Assembly: GCA_002343455.1 (NCBI GenBank)
Contig: DDSR01000206.1
Span: 974-14,331, forward strand
DNA length: 13,358 nt
Origin: Deltaproteobacteria bacterium UBA2385
GTDB lineage: Bacteria; Myxococcota_A; UBA796; UBA2385
Direction of reading: 5' to 3'
The first letter of the stretch is position 1, and every line of letters begins with the position of its first letter. The notes beneath the pieces are model-generated. The model did not search any database. It saw only the letters and a program-made list of their open reading frames with translations, and was not told the origin of the DNA. Shown in pieces: positions 1 through 7,065 of this stretch. A program made the position numbers and the translations under genes.

Positions 1-116
1 CCGGTGCCGTTGCGGCCGATCAGCCCGGCGCGCACCCCGGGGCGCAGGTGCCAGTGCGCGTCGTGAAGGAGATCCTGGTCGCCCATGGCGAGGCTGAGGC
101 CGTCGAGTCGGAGCAT
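1..116 (-). CDS. ABC-F family ATPase, N-terminal fragment (runs off left edge)
   Basis: Reading leftwards from an ATG at 116, 38 codons are visible and the frame leaves the window. The peptide begins MLRLDGLSLAMGDQDLL, continues with a short strand/loop, and ends LIGRNGTG, which is the beginning of a Walker A motif (GRNGTGKST in this family). This N-terminus is typical of ABC-F proteins (Uup, EttA, YheS), soluble tandem ATPases that act on ribosomes rather than in membranes; which subgroup cannot be told from 38 residues. The gene is divergent from the cyclic-nucleotide-domain gene at 224, with 107 bases between the two starts. Seen: start codon, family-like N-terminus and partial Walker A. 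Inferred: ABC-F membership. The window edge falls exactly inside the P-loop codons. Confidence 0.8.
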   Translation of the reverse strand, partial: MLRLDGLSLAMGDQDLLHDAHWHLRPGVRAGLIGRNGT

Positions 117-211
117 CGCGCGCCGATAACGCGCCGTCCCCCCTCGCCGTGGCGCCGAAGTCGAGTAAGGTATCAGGCGCTCGCATCCCCTCTCGCCCAC
201 CCCCGCTCAGC

Positions 212-217
212 AAGGAG
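212..217 (+). promoter_or_regulatory. Ribosome binding site AAGGAG deciding the start at 224
   Basis: AAGGAG lies 6 bases before the ATG at 224. This is the best Shine-Dalgarno match in the left half of the window. It selects 224 over an in-frame ATG at 149, which would add 25 low-complexity residues with no such signal. The remaining sequence of the 107-base divergent gap shows no promoter that I can defend. Confidence 0.8.
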
Positions 218-223
218 ACCTCC

Positions 224-1288
224 ATGGCCTTCGACCCCATGGAACTCGGCTTCATCCGAATCCTCCGCGGCCTCGACCGGACCCAGATCCTGCAATTCCT
301 CGACGCCTGCAAGGCCATCGACGTGCCTGCCAACGAGATCATCGTGGAAGAAGGCGAAGAGGACGAGGCCATGCTCTTCCTGCTGGAGGGCGAGCTCGAG
401 GTCTACATCGGCAAGGGCGCGGACATCACCTCCCTGGCCTTCGTGCGCCGGGGCGAGGCCCTGGGCGAGCTGGCCCTGTTGGGCCTCTCCACGCGCCGCA
501 CCGCCAGCATCCGCTCGACCGAGGACTGCGACATCCTGGTGCTGGAGCGCGCGGGCTACGAGTCGCTGGCCGCCGCCGGGCACCCCGTGGTCGACCGCCT
601 GCAGGATCAGGTCCTGCGCAGCCTGGCCGAGCGCATCCGCGAGACCGACGCTCGCATCGGGCAGCTGGCCGAGGGCAGCGACCTGGACGACCGCGAGCCC
701 GAGGGCATCTTCTCCCGCCTGACGACGGCGGTGGTCGGCACGGGCCCCCGGGGACGCGCCCCCAAGCCGGTCGAGGTGCTCAGCAGCTCCGCCCACTTCA
801 AGGACCTCGCCCTCGCCGTCAAGGAGCTGCTGGCCGGGCACCTGGAGGTGGTGGCCATGCCCCAGGGCGAGCATGTGCTGACCGAGGGCTCGATGAAGGG
901 CGACGCCTGGATCCTGGCCACGGGCGAGGTCGGGGTCTACCGGACGACCCGCACCGGCCTGCAAGAGAAGGTCGGCACGCTGCACCCCGGGGCGCTCTTC
1001 GGCCACCTCGCCATCATCGGCGACGACAGCCGCACCGCGACCTGCATCACCGAGCAGGCCAGCTGGCTGTACAAGATGCCGCGCGAGGTGGTCAAGGCCC
1101 TGGTCGAGAGCGCCACGACCGAGGGGCGGGCCCTGCGGCACTGCTTCATCCACGCCCTGGCCCGCCAGCTGCAGCAGGCCAACGAGCGCCTCGCGGCGGT
1201 GACCGCCCAGTTCGCCACGAAGACGCTGGGCAAGGCCGACCTCGAGCGCGTCCACGCCGCCCAGACCGCCGTGGTCGGCGCCGAGTAG
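224..1288 (+). CDS. Protein with two cyclic-nucleotide-binding-like domains
   Basis: 354 residues, start chosen from the ribosome binding site just upstream. Two cupin-like cNMP-binding domains are visible. Domain 1 (about 10-120) has a phosphate-binding-cassette-like segment, LGELALLG at 80-87, followed by RRTAS at 91-95, so the conserved Glu82 and an Arg are present. Domain 2 (about 190-310) has LFGHLAIIG at 258-266 then SRTAT at 269-273: the Arg is kept, but the usual Glu that contacts the ribose is His261. A charged linker (about 125-185) joins them, and the C-terminal 45 residues look helical. There is no DNA-binding helix-turn-helix, kinase, channel or cyclase domain, so it may be a sensor or scaffold, or bind no nucleotide. 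It sits 2 bases before the next gene and is probably cotranscribed with it. No specific partner can be named. Confidence 0.8.
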   Translation: MAFDPMELGFIRILRGLDRTQILQFLDACKAIDVPANEIIVEEGEEDEAMLFLLEGELEVYIGKGADITSLAFVRRGEALGELALLGLSTRRTASIRSTEDCDILVLERAGYESLAAAGHPVVDRLQDQVLRSLAERIRETDARIGQLAEGSDLDDREPEGIFSRLTTAVVGTGPRGRAPKPVEVLSSSAHFKDLALAVKELLAGHLEVVAMPQGEHVLTEGSMKGDAWILATGEVGVYRTTRTGLQEKVGTLHPGALFGHLAIIGDDSRTATCITEQASWLYKMPREVVKALVESATTEGRALRHCFIHALARQLQQANERLAAVTAQFATKTLGKADLERVHAAQTAVVGAE

Positions 1289-1290
1289 CC

Positions 1291-1839
1291 TTGGCCCTGC
1301 CTCCTCCTCCCCCGGGCCTGGGAGAGCGCCTCGGGCGGGTCGGGATGATCGCCCGCTGGCGGCCCCTGCACCGGGGCCAGGTGGCGGTGCTCGACGCCCT
1401 GGTCGCGCGCTCGGAGACGCTGGTCATCGGCATCGGCAGCAGCAACCAGTACGACGCCCGCAACCCGTTCACGGCCGAAGAGACCGAGTCGATGCTGCGC
1501 CTGCACCTCCCCGCGGAGGTGCGGGTGCTGCCGGTGCCGGACCTGGGCCACGGCCCGCGCTGGACGGCGATGGTGCTGGAGCTGCTGGGCCCGCTGGACC
1601 TCTTCGTCACCGCCAACCCCTACGTCTGGTCGCTGCTGGCCCCGCACTACCGGCTCTGCCACCCGGTCCACCTCGTCCCGCTGGAGCGGCGGGTGCCGGT
1701 CGAGGGCACGATGGTCCGCCGCGCGATGGCCGAGGGCGAGGGCTGGCGCGAGCTGGTGACGCCCGAGGTCGAGCGCTGGCTGGACGAGCGCGGGCTGGTG
1801 GAGCGCTTCCGGCGGGAGTTCGCGGGTGCGACTAGCTAG
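1291..1839 (+). CDS. NadM-like nicotinamide/nicotinate mononucleotide adenylyltransferase
   Basis: 182 residues of the nucleotidyltransferase (HxGH) alpha/beta fold, closest in pattern to archaeal-type NadM. The N-terminal strand plus loop is VGMIARWRPLHRGQ at 17-30, corresponding to the usual GRFQPxHxGH. IGIGSSNQYDARNPFTAEE at 46-64 resembles the IGSAQ...NPFTAGE signature. VEGTMVRRAM at 137-146 corresponds to the ISGTxIRRRM motif near the C-terminus. Such enzymes join ATP and NMN or NaMN to make (deoxy-)NAD, which fits the NAD synthetase further along this block. Oddity: the second His of HxGH is Gln30. The start is uncertain: TTG 1291 lies 2 bases after the previous stop with no clear ribosome site, but the ATG at 1345 (residue 19) would cut the first strand, so I keep TTG. 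A related transferase with another substrate is possible. Confidence 0.7.
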   Translation: MALPPPPPGLGERLGRVGMIARWRPLHRGQVAVLDALVARSETLVIGIGSSNQYDARNPFTAEETESMLRLHLPAEVRVLPVPDLGHGPRWTAMVLELLGPLDLFVTANPYVWSLLAPHYRLCHPVHLVPLERRVPVEGTMVRRAMAEGEGWRELVTPEVERWLDERGLVERFRREFAGATS

Positions 1840-1858
1840 TGCCAGGCGCTAGCTAGTC
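1830..1858. repeat. 29-base near-perfect palindrome rich in CTAG
   Basis: The arms ACTAGCTAG (1831-1839) and CTAGCTAGT (1849-1857) are exact reverse complements, extended by G1830/C1858 outside and by a T-G wobble plus two GC pairs inside, leaving a CAG loop. CTAG occurs four times. The left arm overlaps the last codons and stop of the NadM-like gene. No T-run follows, so it is not a standard intrinsic terminator. It may be a transcript-end hairpin or an operator for the downstream VWA gene. CTAG is scarce in many bacterial genomes and I noticed no other copy by eye in this window. Confidence 0.75.
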
Positions 1859-1910
1859 ACACCCCCGAGCCGCACGATAAGCTCCCCCTCCCCCCAAACC
1901 CGAGGCCTGC

Positions 1911-2888
1911 ATGTACTCCTGGGATGTCGACACCTCTGACTGGCGCGGCGCCAAGGGCTACGCCTACGCCCCCGCCGCCGCCAAGCGCATGGAGGGCGAT
2001 GTGGCCCGCGCCCGCGAGGCTGGTCCGCGCACCTACACCGGGGCCAGCGGCCCCAACGAGAAGGTGATCGACCCCAGCAAGGTGGTGCGCAGCAGCTCGA
2101 CCAACCCGATCATCGTGGCGGTCGACGTGACCGGCTCGATGGCCCGCTGGCCGGCCGAGATCTTCGACCGCCTGCCCCTGCTCTACACGACCCTGCAGGC
2201 CTACCGCGAGGACGCCGAGATCCTCTTCGCCGCCATCGGCGACGGCGCGGTCGACCGCTGGCCCCTGCAGGTGACGACCTTCGCCAGCGGCTTCGACCTC
2301 GAGCAGCAGCTCGCCAGCATCTACGGCGAGGGCGGGGGCGGCGACGCGCCCGAGAGCTACGGCCTCTTCGCCCACTGGGTCAACACCCACGTCCAGGTGC
2401 CGAAGGCCGACAAGCCCTTCCTGATCGTCTTCGGCGACATCACCATGCACGAGACGGTGCCCCCCGACCAGGTCCGCCGCCTGTTGGGCGACGGGGCCCA
2501 GGGGCCGATCGACGCCATCGCCGCCTGGCAGCAGGTGGCCAGCCGCTGGAACACCTGGTTCCTGCGGCGCCCGGGCGGCAAGCAGGGCGACGCGGTCGAT
2601 CAGCAGTGGTCCAAGGCCATCGGCGCCGACCATGTCTTCCCGATCGACGACGAGCAGCGGGCCGTGGACTACGCGATGGGCATCATCGCCCAGGCCTGGG
2701 GCCATATGGGCGACTTCCAGGACAACATGCTGGCCCGGCAGAGCAGCGACAAGGTGCGCGCCGTCAGCACCCGGCTGCAGACCGTCGGGCCGCGCCGCCT
2801 GGACTGTCCGGCCTGCGGCGCCCCCCTCCCCGCCGAGGCCCGCGGCCGCATCAGCTGCCGCTTCTGCGGGACCACGGTCGCGCTGTAG
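1911..2888 (+). CDS. VWA-domain protein with C-terminal zinc ribbon
   Basis: 325 residues. A von Willebrand factor A fold starts near residue 65. After the strand NPIIVAVDV comes a metal-site motif D72-x-T74-x-S76 (DVTGSM), a Thr variant of the usual DxSxS. A GEGGGGDAPES stretch at 139-149 forms a glycine-rich loop common in bacterial VWA proteins, and FLIVFGDIT (about 172-180) is a further core strand. The C-terminal 30 residues carry two CxxC pairs, C299/C302 and C316/C319 (CPACG...CRFCG), a rubredoxin-like zinc ribbon. There is no signal peptide or membrane segment, so it is probably cytoplasmic. GAGG at 1902-1905 is a reasonable ribosome site for the ATG. Bacterial VWA proteins often pair with MoxR-type AAA ATPases, but none is here. 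Its role in this NAD-linked block is unknown. Confidence 0.8.
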   Translation: MYSWDVDTSDWRGAKGYAYAPAAAKRMEGDVARAREAGPRTYTGASGPNEKVIDPSKVVRSSSTNPIIVAVDVTGSMARWPAEIFDRLPLLYTTLQAYREDAEILFAAIGDGAVDRWPLQVTTFASGFDLEQQLASIYGEGGGGDAPESYGLFAHWVNTHVQVPKADKPFLIVFGDITMHETVPPDQVRRLLGDGAQGPIDAIAAWQQVASRWNTWFLRRPGGKQGDAVDQQWSKAIGADHVFPIDDEQRAVDYAMGIIAQAWGHMGDFQDNMLARQSSDKVRAVSTRLQTVGPRRLDCPACGAPLPAEARGRISCRFCGTTVAL

Positions 2889-2894
2889 GCGGAC

Positions 2895-3782
2895 GTGCGG
2901 GCCATCGTCACCGTCCCGCCGCACGCCACCTTCCTGCCGGAGGTGGCGGCCCACCCCATGACCGCGGGGCTGCGGCTGAACACGGTGATGCCCATCGCCG
3001 AGCCTCACACGGCCGTGCTGCGCAACCTGCGGGCCCTGGGACGGCCGCTGTGGGTCGATCTGAAGGGCCGCCAGCTCCGGGTCAGCCGGGCCGCCCTGCC
3101 GCCCTTCACCGAGGTCCAGCTCTCCCATCGCGTCCAGGTCCGCACCCCCTGCGACGCCTTCTTCAGCGACGGACGGGAGCACGCCCGGGTGCTGGCCGTG
3201 GACGGTGACCGGCTGATCCTGGAGGAGAGCCCGCGGCGGGTGGTGGGGCCCGGTGAGTCCGTCAACATCGTCGCCGAGGACCTGCGCATCGAGGGCGGCT
3301 TGACCGATGGAGACAGACACTGGCTGGCGGCCATGGCCGAGCTCGGCGAGCGCGATGTGATGCTCTCCTTCGTCGAGGGGCCCGAGGACCTGGAGGAGGT
3401 GCGCAGCCTCCTCCCCGGGGCGCGCATCGTACAGAAGATCGAGAGCCGCAAGGGCCTGGCCTGGGTGGGACGAGGTGGAGCGAAGGAGGGCCGCCTGATG
3501 GCCGCCCGAGGGGATCTGTACGTCGAGGTGGTGCAGCCCCACCGCATCCTGGGGGCGATGCGGCGCATCGTCCAGGCCGACCCGACGGCGATCGCCGCCA
3601 GCCGCGTGCTGACCAGCCTGGCCTTCCAGGCCGTGCCCGACTGCGCCGATCTGAGCGATGTCGCCTGGCTGCACGCGATCGGCTACCGCAGCCTGATGCT
3701 GGGGGACGAGGTCTGTCAGCGACGCGAGGCGGTGCTGGCGGCGCTGAACGCCCTGCAGGCCATCGCGGGCGAGCTGGAGTGA
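2895..3782 (+). CDS. Pyruvate-kinase-like TIM-barrel protein (reduced, no C-terminal domain)
   Basis: 295 residues against about 470 for ordinary pyruvate kinase. Recognisable blocks in order are: LRLNT at 26-30 (cf. MRLNFSH, with Ser-His lost); VDLKGRQLRV at 54-63 (cf. DTKGPEIR); a short B-domain remnant at about 75-125; LTDGDR then VMLSFVEGPEDLEEV at 155-169; QKIES at 180-184, keeping the catalytic-type Lys181 and metal-ligand-type Glu183; MAARGDLYVEV at 202-212, keeping Asp207; and ASDVA-like LSDVAWL with LMLGDE near the end. The barrel and metal site therefore look intact, but the C-terminal allosteric domain is absent. It starts with GTG 6 bases after the VWA gene and overlaps nadE by 4 bases (GTGA), implying coupled translation. 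It could be a phosphoenolpyruvate- or other enolate-acting enzyme; being pyruvate kinase itself is doubtful. Confidence 0.75.
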   Translation: MRAIVTVPPHATFLPEVAAHPMTAGLRLNTVMPIAEPHTAVLRNLRALGRPLWVDLKGRQLRVSRAALPPFTEVQLSHRVQVRTPCDAFFSDGREHARVLAVDGDRLILEESPRRVVGPGESVNIVAEDLRIEGGLTDGDRHWLAAMAELGERDVMLSFVEGPEDLEEVRSLLPGARIVQKIESRKGLAWVGRGGAKEGRLMAARGDLYVEVVQPHRILGAMRRIVQADPTAIAASRVLTSLAFQAVPDCADLSDVAWLHAIGYRSLMLGDEVCQRREAVLAALNALQAIAGELE

Positions 3783-5314
3783 GGATCGGCATCGCCCAGG
3801 TGGACAGTCGGGTCGGCGATCTGTCCGCCAACGCCCGCAACATCCGCGAGGCGGTCGCCGCCCTGGTCCCGGGCGCCCCCGAAGTGGTCCTGCTGCCCGA
3901 GCTGGCGCTGACCGGCTACCCGCCGCGGGACCTGCTCTACGATCCCGACCTCGTCGCCGCCGCCCTGCGCGCCCAGGAGCGCCTCGCCCGCGAGCTGGAG
4001 GGGGGCCCGCCGGCGCTGGTGGGGGGGATCTGGCCGGGTCCGGCCTGGCCGCGGCACCCCTCTCTGTACAACGCCGCGCTCCTCCTGCACCGGGGAGAGG
4101 TCCGCCTCGCCCAGGCCAAGCGCCTGCTGCCCAGCTACGACCTCTTCGTCGAGGCCCGCTGGTTCCTCCCCGGCCCGACCAGCCCTCCCCTCCCCTTCGG
4201 CGCGCAGCGTGCCGGCGTGCTGGTCTGCGAGGACCTCTGGCAGGAGGGCTACCCCGTGCAGCCGGTGGACCTCGCCCGCGAGGCGGGGGCGACCGTACTG
4301 TTCAGCCTGAGCGCCTCGCCCTATCGGCAGGGCGCCCTGGCCCGGCGGTTCGCGCACGCGAGGGCCACGGGGCTGCCGATCGTCTATGTAAACGGTGTGG
4401 GGGCCAACGACGAGCTGATCCTGGACGGAGGTAGCTTCGTCCTGAACGGTGCGGGCCAGCTCGTCGCGATGCTGCCGCGCTTCGAGGAGGCCGTCGACAT
4501 CGTCGAGCTGGACGGTGAGGAGCTGACGGCGCCGGTCGAGGATCTGGACACACTGCGGCAGGCCCTGGTCGCCGGCATCCGGGGGTTCGCCCGCAAGAAC
4601 GGGCTGAGGCGGGCCGTGCTGGGCCTGTCCGGCGGCGTGGACAGCGCCCTGGTGGCCGTGCTGGCCTGCGAGGCGCTGGGGGCTTCCTCGGTCACTGCTT
4701 TGGCTCTCCCCTCCCGATACACCGACCCTCGCTCCACCCAGAGCGCCCGCGAGCTGGCGGAGACGCTGGGCTGCCGCTTCGAGGTCCAGCCAATCGAGGC
4801 CTTGCACGCCGCGGCGGAGGCGCTGGTAGGGGCAGAGGGTGGCACCACCATGGAGAACGTCCAGGCCCGCCTGCGGATGATCCTGCTGATGGCCCGGGTC
4901 AACCGCGAAGGCGGGATGCTGCTGAACACCAGCAACAAGACCGAGCTGGCGCTGGGCTACGGGACCCTGTATGGCGATCTGGCCGGGGCGCTGTCGCCGA
5001 TCGGGGACCTGGGCAAACACACCGTCTACGCGCTGGCCCGGCATATGGGCGGGATCCCGGCGTTCATCCTGGACCGTCCGCCCAGCGCGGAGCTGCGGCC
5101 GGAGCAGGTGGATCCCTTCGACTACGCCCGGGTCGGGCCCGAGGTCGACTCCGGGCTGGCCCGGGCGGCGGGGCTGCCGGGCGAGGCGATGGAGGCGGGC
5201 CTGGCCAGGATGGTGCGGGCCTCGGAGCACAAGCGGCGGCAGGCCGGCGTGGTGCTGAAGGTCAGCGACGCGGCCTTTGGGAGCGGCAGGATGATGCCGG
5301 TGGCGCGGGGCTGA
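3779..5314 (+). CDS. nadE: Glutamine-dependent NAD(+) synthetase
   Basis: 511 residues, two domains. The N-terminal nitrilase-type glutaminase (1-250) shows the Glu-Lys-Cys triad: Glu41 in LLPELALTGYPP, Lys114 in AKRLLPSYDLF and Cys150 in VLVCEDLW. The C-terminal synthetase (about 260-511) has the ATP-pyrophosphatase loop SGGVDS at 284-289, ENVQARLRMILLM, and the NTSNKTELALGYGTLYGD segment that binds deamido-NAD and positions ammonia. It releases ammonia from glutamine and amidates deamido-NAD to NAD in the cytoplasm, the last step of the pathway. The GTG start overlaps the previous stop (GTGA), so it is translated with the pyruvate-kinase-like protein. The upstream NadM-like enzyme could supply the substrate. 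No frameshift or missing residue was seen. Confidence 0.96.
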   Translation: MRIGIAQVDSRVGDLSANARNIREAVAALVPGAPEVVLLPELALTGYPPRDLLYDPDLVAAALRAQERLARELEGGPPALVGGIWPGPAWPRHPSLYNAALLLHRGEVRLAQAKRLLPSYDLFVEARWFLPGPTSPPLPFGAQRAGVLVCEDLWQEGYPVQPVDLAREAGATVLFSLSASPYRQGALARRFAHARATGLPIVYVNGVGANDELILDGGSFVLNGAGQLVAMLPRFEEAVDIVELDGEELTAPVEDLDTLRQALVAGIRGFARKNGLRRAVLGLSGGVDSALVAVLACEALGASSVTALALPSRYTDPRSTQSARELAETLGCRFEVQPIEALHAAAEALVGAEGGTTMENVQARLRMILLMARVNREGGMLLNTSNKTELALGYGTLYGDLAGALSPIGDLGKHTVYALARHMGGIPAFILDRPPSAELRPEQVDPFDYARVGPEVDSGLARAAGLPGEAMEAGLARMVRASEHKRRQAGVVLKVSDAAFGSGRMMPVARG

Positions 5315-5323
5315 GGGAGGGGC

Positions 5324-5743
5324 CTATGTGCCCACGGTCGCAAAGCCAAGTGCGCGGCCGGCAGTCGCCAGCTCCACGTTGTGAGTTGCCAGTGCCGGCA
5401 ATCCAGACCTCGACTGCCCCCAGAGCAGGGCAGTCGCCAGGTGGATGGCGTCGAGCGTGCCCAAGGGTGTAGGAAAGGGCTCGGCCGCCCGCCGAAGCAC
5501 CACACCCGAGATGTCCACCCGCTCCATCCGCTCGATCAGCCGGATCGTCAGACCTCGGCGGTCCGCCAGCTCCTGGTCGTCGAGGAGGCCTTGACGGCGC
5601 CGACGGTCGAGGGTCCGCAGGCACTCGACCTCGGTCAGGGCGCTCGTCACCATCAGCTCAATGGTTGACCACTCGGCGAGACGGTCTGGCTGGGTCAGCA
5701 CGACGCGCAGCAGCACCGACGAGTCGATGTAGGCGCTCACCAC
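5324..5743 (-). CDS. PIN-domain ribonuclease toxin (VapC-like)
   Basis: 139 residues of a PIN domain. Acidic residues expected in the metal site are Asp7 (AYIDSSVLL), Glu39 (TEVECLR) and Asp97 (LGTLDAIHLATA). The fourth conserved position, normally Asp in a THDxxLA context, is Asn121 (THNVELATAGRALGF). Such toxins cut RNA, often tRNA or rRNA, and are silenced by the antitoxin encoded just upstream. Translation probably starts at GTG 5743 or at the next GTG at 5740, which overlaps the antitoxin stop as GTGA. The stop lies only 9 bases from the convergent nadE stop, with no obvious terminator between them. The base composition of this pair looks visibly less GC-rich than the flanks, which suggests acquisition. 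Confidence 0.88.
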   Translation of the reverse strand: MVSAYIDSSVLLRVVLTQPDRLAEWSTIELMVTSALTEVECLRTLDRRRRQGLLDDQELADRRGLTIRLIERMERVDISGVVLRRAAEPFPTPLGTLDAIHLATALLWGQSRSGLPALATHNVELATAGRALGFATVGT

Positions 5744-6018
5744 CGGTCCGCCCGCTCCTCGACGAGCTGTGCCCGCACGTCTCCCTCGCCACGGGTGGGT
5801 CCGAGGAGCGGCACGTCGTGGACCGACCCCTTGGCGGGTCGGACGACAAGCTCAAGTCCTTCAGCTCCGATGGGAACAATGCGAGCGATCGGCTCCGTTC
5901 GATCGAGCACGACAACGGTCTCGCCGCGTCGAACGGCTTGCAGGTGCTCACTCAGGTGAGCCTTCAGGTTGGCGATGCCCACGGTAGTCATGACCACAAG
6001 ATAGTCCTGGATGGTCAT
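5737..6018 (-). CDS. Phd/YefM-type antitoxin
   Basis: Up to 93 residues. The segment TVGIANLKAHLSEHL, then VRRGETVVVLDRTEPIARIVPI, is the Phd/YefM fold: an N-terminal dimerising DNA-binding half. The C-terminal tail (LLGPTRGEGDVRAQLVEERADRW) would wrap the toxin. It is expected to neutralise the PIN-domain toxin translated from the overlapping next gene and to repress its own promoter. Start choice is open: ATG 6018 gives 9 extra residues (MTIQDYLVV), while ATG 5991 (MTTVGIANLK) matches where family members usually begin; neither has a strong ribosome site. The 33-base gap to the previous minus-strand gene (stop at 6052) leaves little room for a private promoter, so part of it may lie in that gene's end. 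Confidence 0.88.
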   Translation of the reverse strand: MTIQDYLVVMTTVGIANLKAHLSEHLQAVRRGETVVVLDRTEPIARIVPIGAEGLELVVRPAKGSVHDVPLLGPTRGEGDVRAQLVEERADRW

Positions 6019-6051
6019 GAGCGCAACCGCCTCGAAGAGCTCTGCCTCGGC

Positions 6052-7065
6052 TCACTCCGGCGGGCCGTAGCCCAGCACGGTGGCGATCACCTCGCCCGCC
6101 AGCATCGGCTCGACGCCGATCCAGCCGTCGCCCTCGGCCACGGGCCCCAGCTCGCGGGCCATCCAGCGCCCGGGGATGACGTCCTCGGGCGCGCCGGGCT
6201 TGGGGACCATCACGATCGCCCGCTCGGTGCGGAAGCCGCCCAGCTCGCCGACGATGCGGATCACACGCTCGGGCTTGCCGTCGACGTGGGCGAGCACTCC
6301 CTCGGCCGTTGCCACACCGTCCGGCTGGCCCTCGCGCCCGCAGATCCAGCGGACCATGTCGTCGCCCGAGGTCGGCAGGTCGCCGAGCAGCCAGCGCTCC
6401 CAGGTCCGGCCGCGGACGAGGAAGACGAGCAGGTGCTTGAGGCCCTCGGTCTCCAGGTTGCTGAGCACGACGGCCTGGGTCTGCTCGGTCATCTCCAGGG
6501 AGGTCGAAGGGATCGGCGCGTCTTCGGGGAGCTCGCCGGTCTGCATCCAGACCCGGGGCTCGGGGGCGCGGGCCGGGAGGAGCTGCGCGGGTCGGCCGGC
6601 GGGTCGCAGCGCGGTGGCGAAGGGCTCGGGCGCGGGGCCCTGGCCGCCGTACTGTTGCCAGCCATCGTCGAGCAGCTGACCGATGCCATCGACGACGGCG
6701 TAGCGGCGATGGGTGAACCACCAGCTGGTGGGCTGGCCGTCCTCCCAGGTCTCCTCGACCATGCAGGCGGCAGGCATGCCGTCGGGGTGCTGGATGCGCA
6801 GCACGAGGATCCGCCGCTCGACGTCGCGCCGGGCGGCCACCAGGGCCCAGGTGGCCCCCAGGTCGGCGCCGGGATCGGCCTGGGCGAGGCGGGTCCAGTC
6901 CAGCACCTCCTCGTGGCCGTCCTTGAGGAGGTGGATGGCGGGCACGGGCTCGCGGCGGGTGAGGATCTGCTCGCTGACCATCTGCGTGAGCCAGAGGCGG
7001 ACCTCGTCGTCGTCGTGGACGTCGATGGAGAGCGGGCGGCGTTCGGGCGCATAGGGTGTGCTCAT
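6052..7065 (-). CDS. Hypothetical protein, last gene of the mevalonate operon
   Basis: 337 residues from ATG 7065 (341 if ATG 7077 is used; neither has a good ribosome site). I do not recognise the family. It is soluble, acidic and rich in Trp, with no signal peptide, membrane helix, cysteine cluster or nucleotide-binding motif. Two halves have a roughly similar order of predicted strands and helices, N-terminal about 10-150 and C-terminal about 185-337, separated by a Pro/Ala-rich linker (about 155-190); each half has a run of basic/hydrophobic strand (RRILVLRI; PERVIRIVG) followed by a Trp-containing segment. It begins 26 bases after the diphosphomevalonate decarboxylase stop (14 if ATG 7077 is used) on the same strand, so cotranscription is likely, but no link to isoprenoid chemistry can be read from the sequence. 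Confidence 0.75.
   Translation of the reverse strand: MSTPYAPERRPLSIDVHDDDEVRLWLTQMVSEQILTRREPVPAIHLLKDGHEEVLDWTRLAQADPGADLGATWALVAARRDVERRILVLRIQHPDGMPAACMVEETWEDGQPTSWWFTHRRYAVVDGIGQLLDDGWQQYGGQGPAPEPFATALRPAGRPAQLLPARAPEPRVWMQTGELPEDAPIPSTSLEMTEQTQAVVLSNLETEGLKHLLVFLVRGRTWERWLLGDLPTSGDDMVRWICGREGQPDGVATAEGVLAHVDGKPERVIRIVGELGGFRTERAIVMVPKPGAPEDVIPGRWMARELGPVAEGDGWIGVEPMLAGEVIATVLGYGPPE

Noticed and set aside
149..223. Upstream ATG for the cyclic-nucleotide-domain protein
   Set aside because: The AAGGAG site immediately before ATG 224 and the low-complexity extra 25 residues favour 224.
1830..1858. Palindrome as an intrinsic terminator
   Set aside because: The following bases are CACACCCCC, with no T-run; it is kept as an unexplained inverted repeat instead.
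1857..3674. 605-residue minus-strand open frame opposite the VWA and pyruvate-kinase-like genes
   Set aside because: It is the antisense shadow of recognisable plus-strand genes; its translation is His/Gly/Val-rich with no family pattern.
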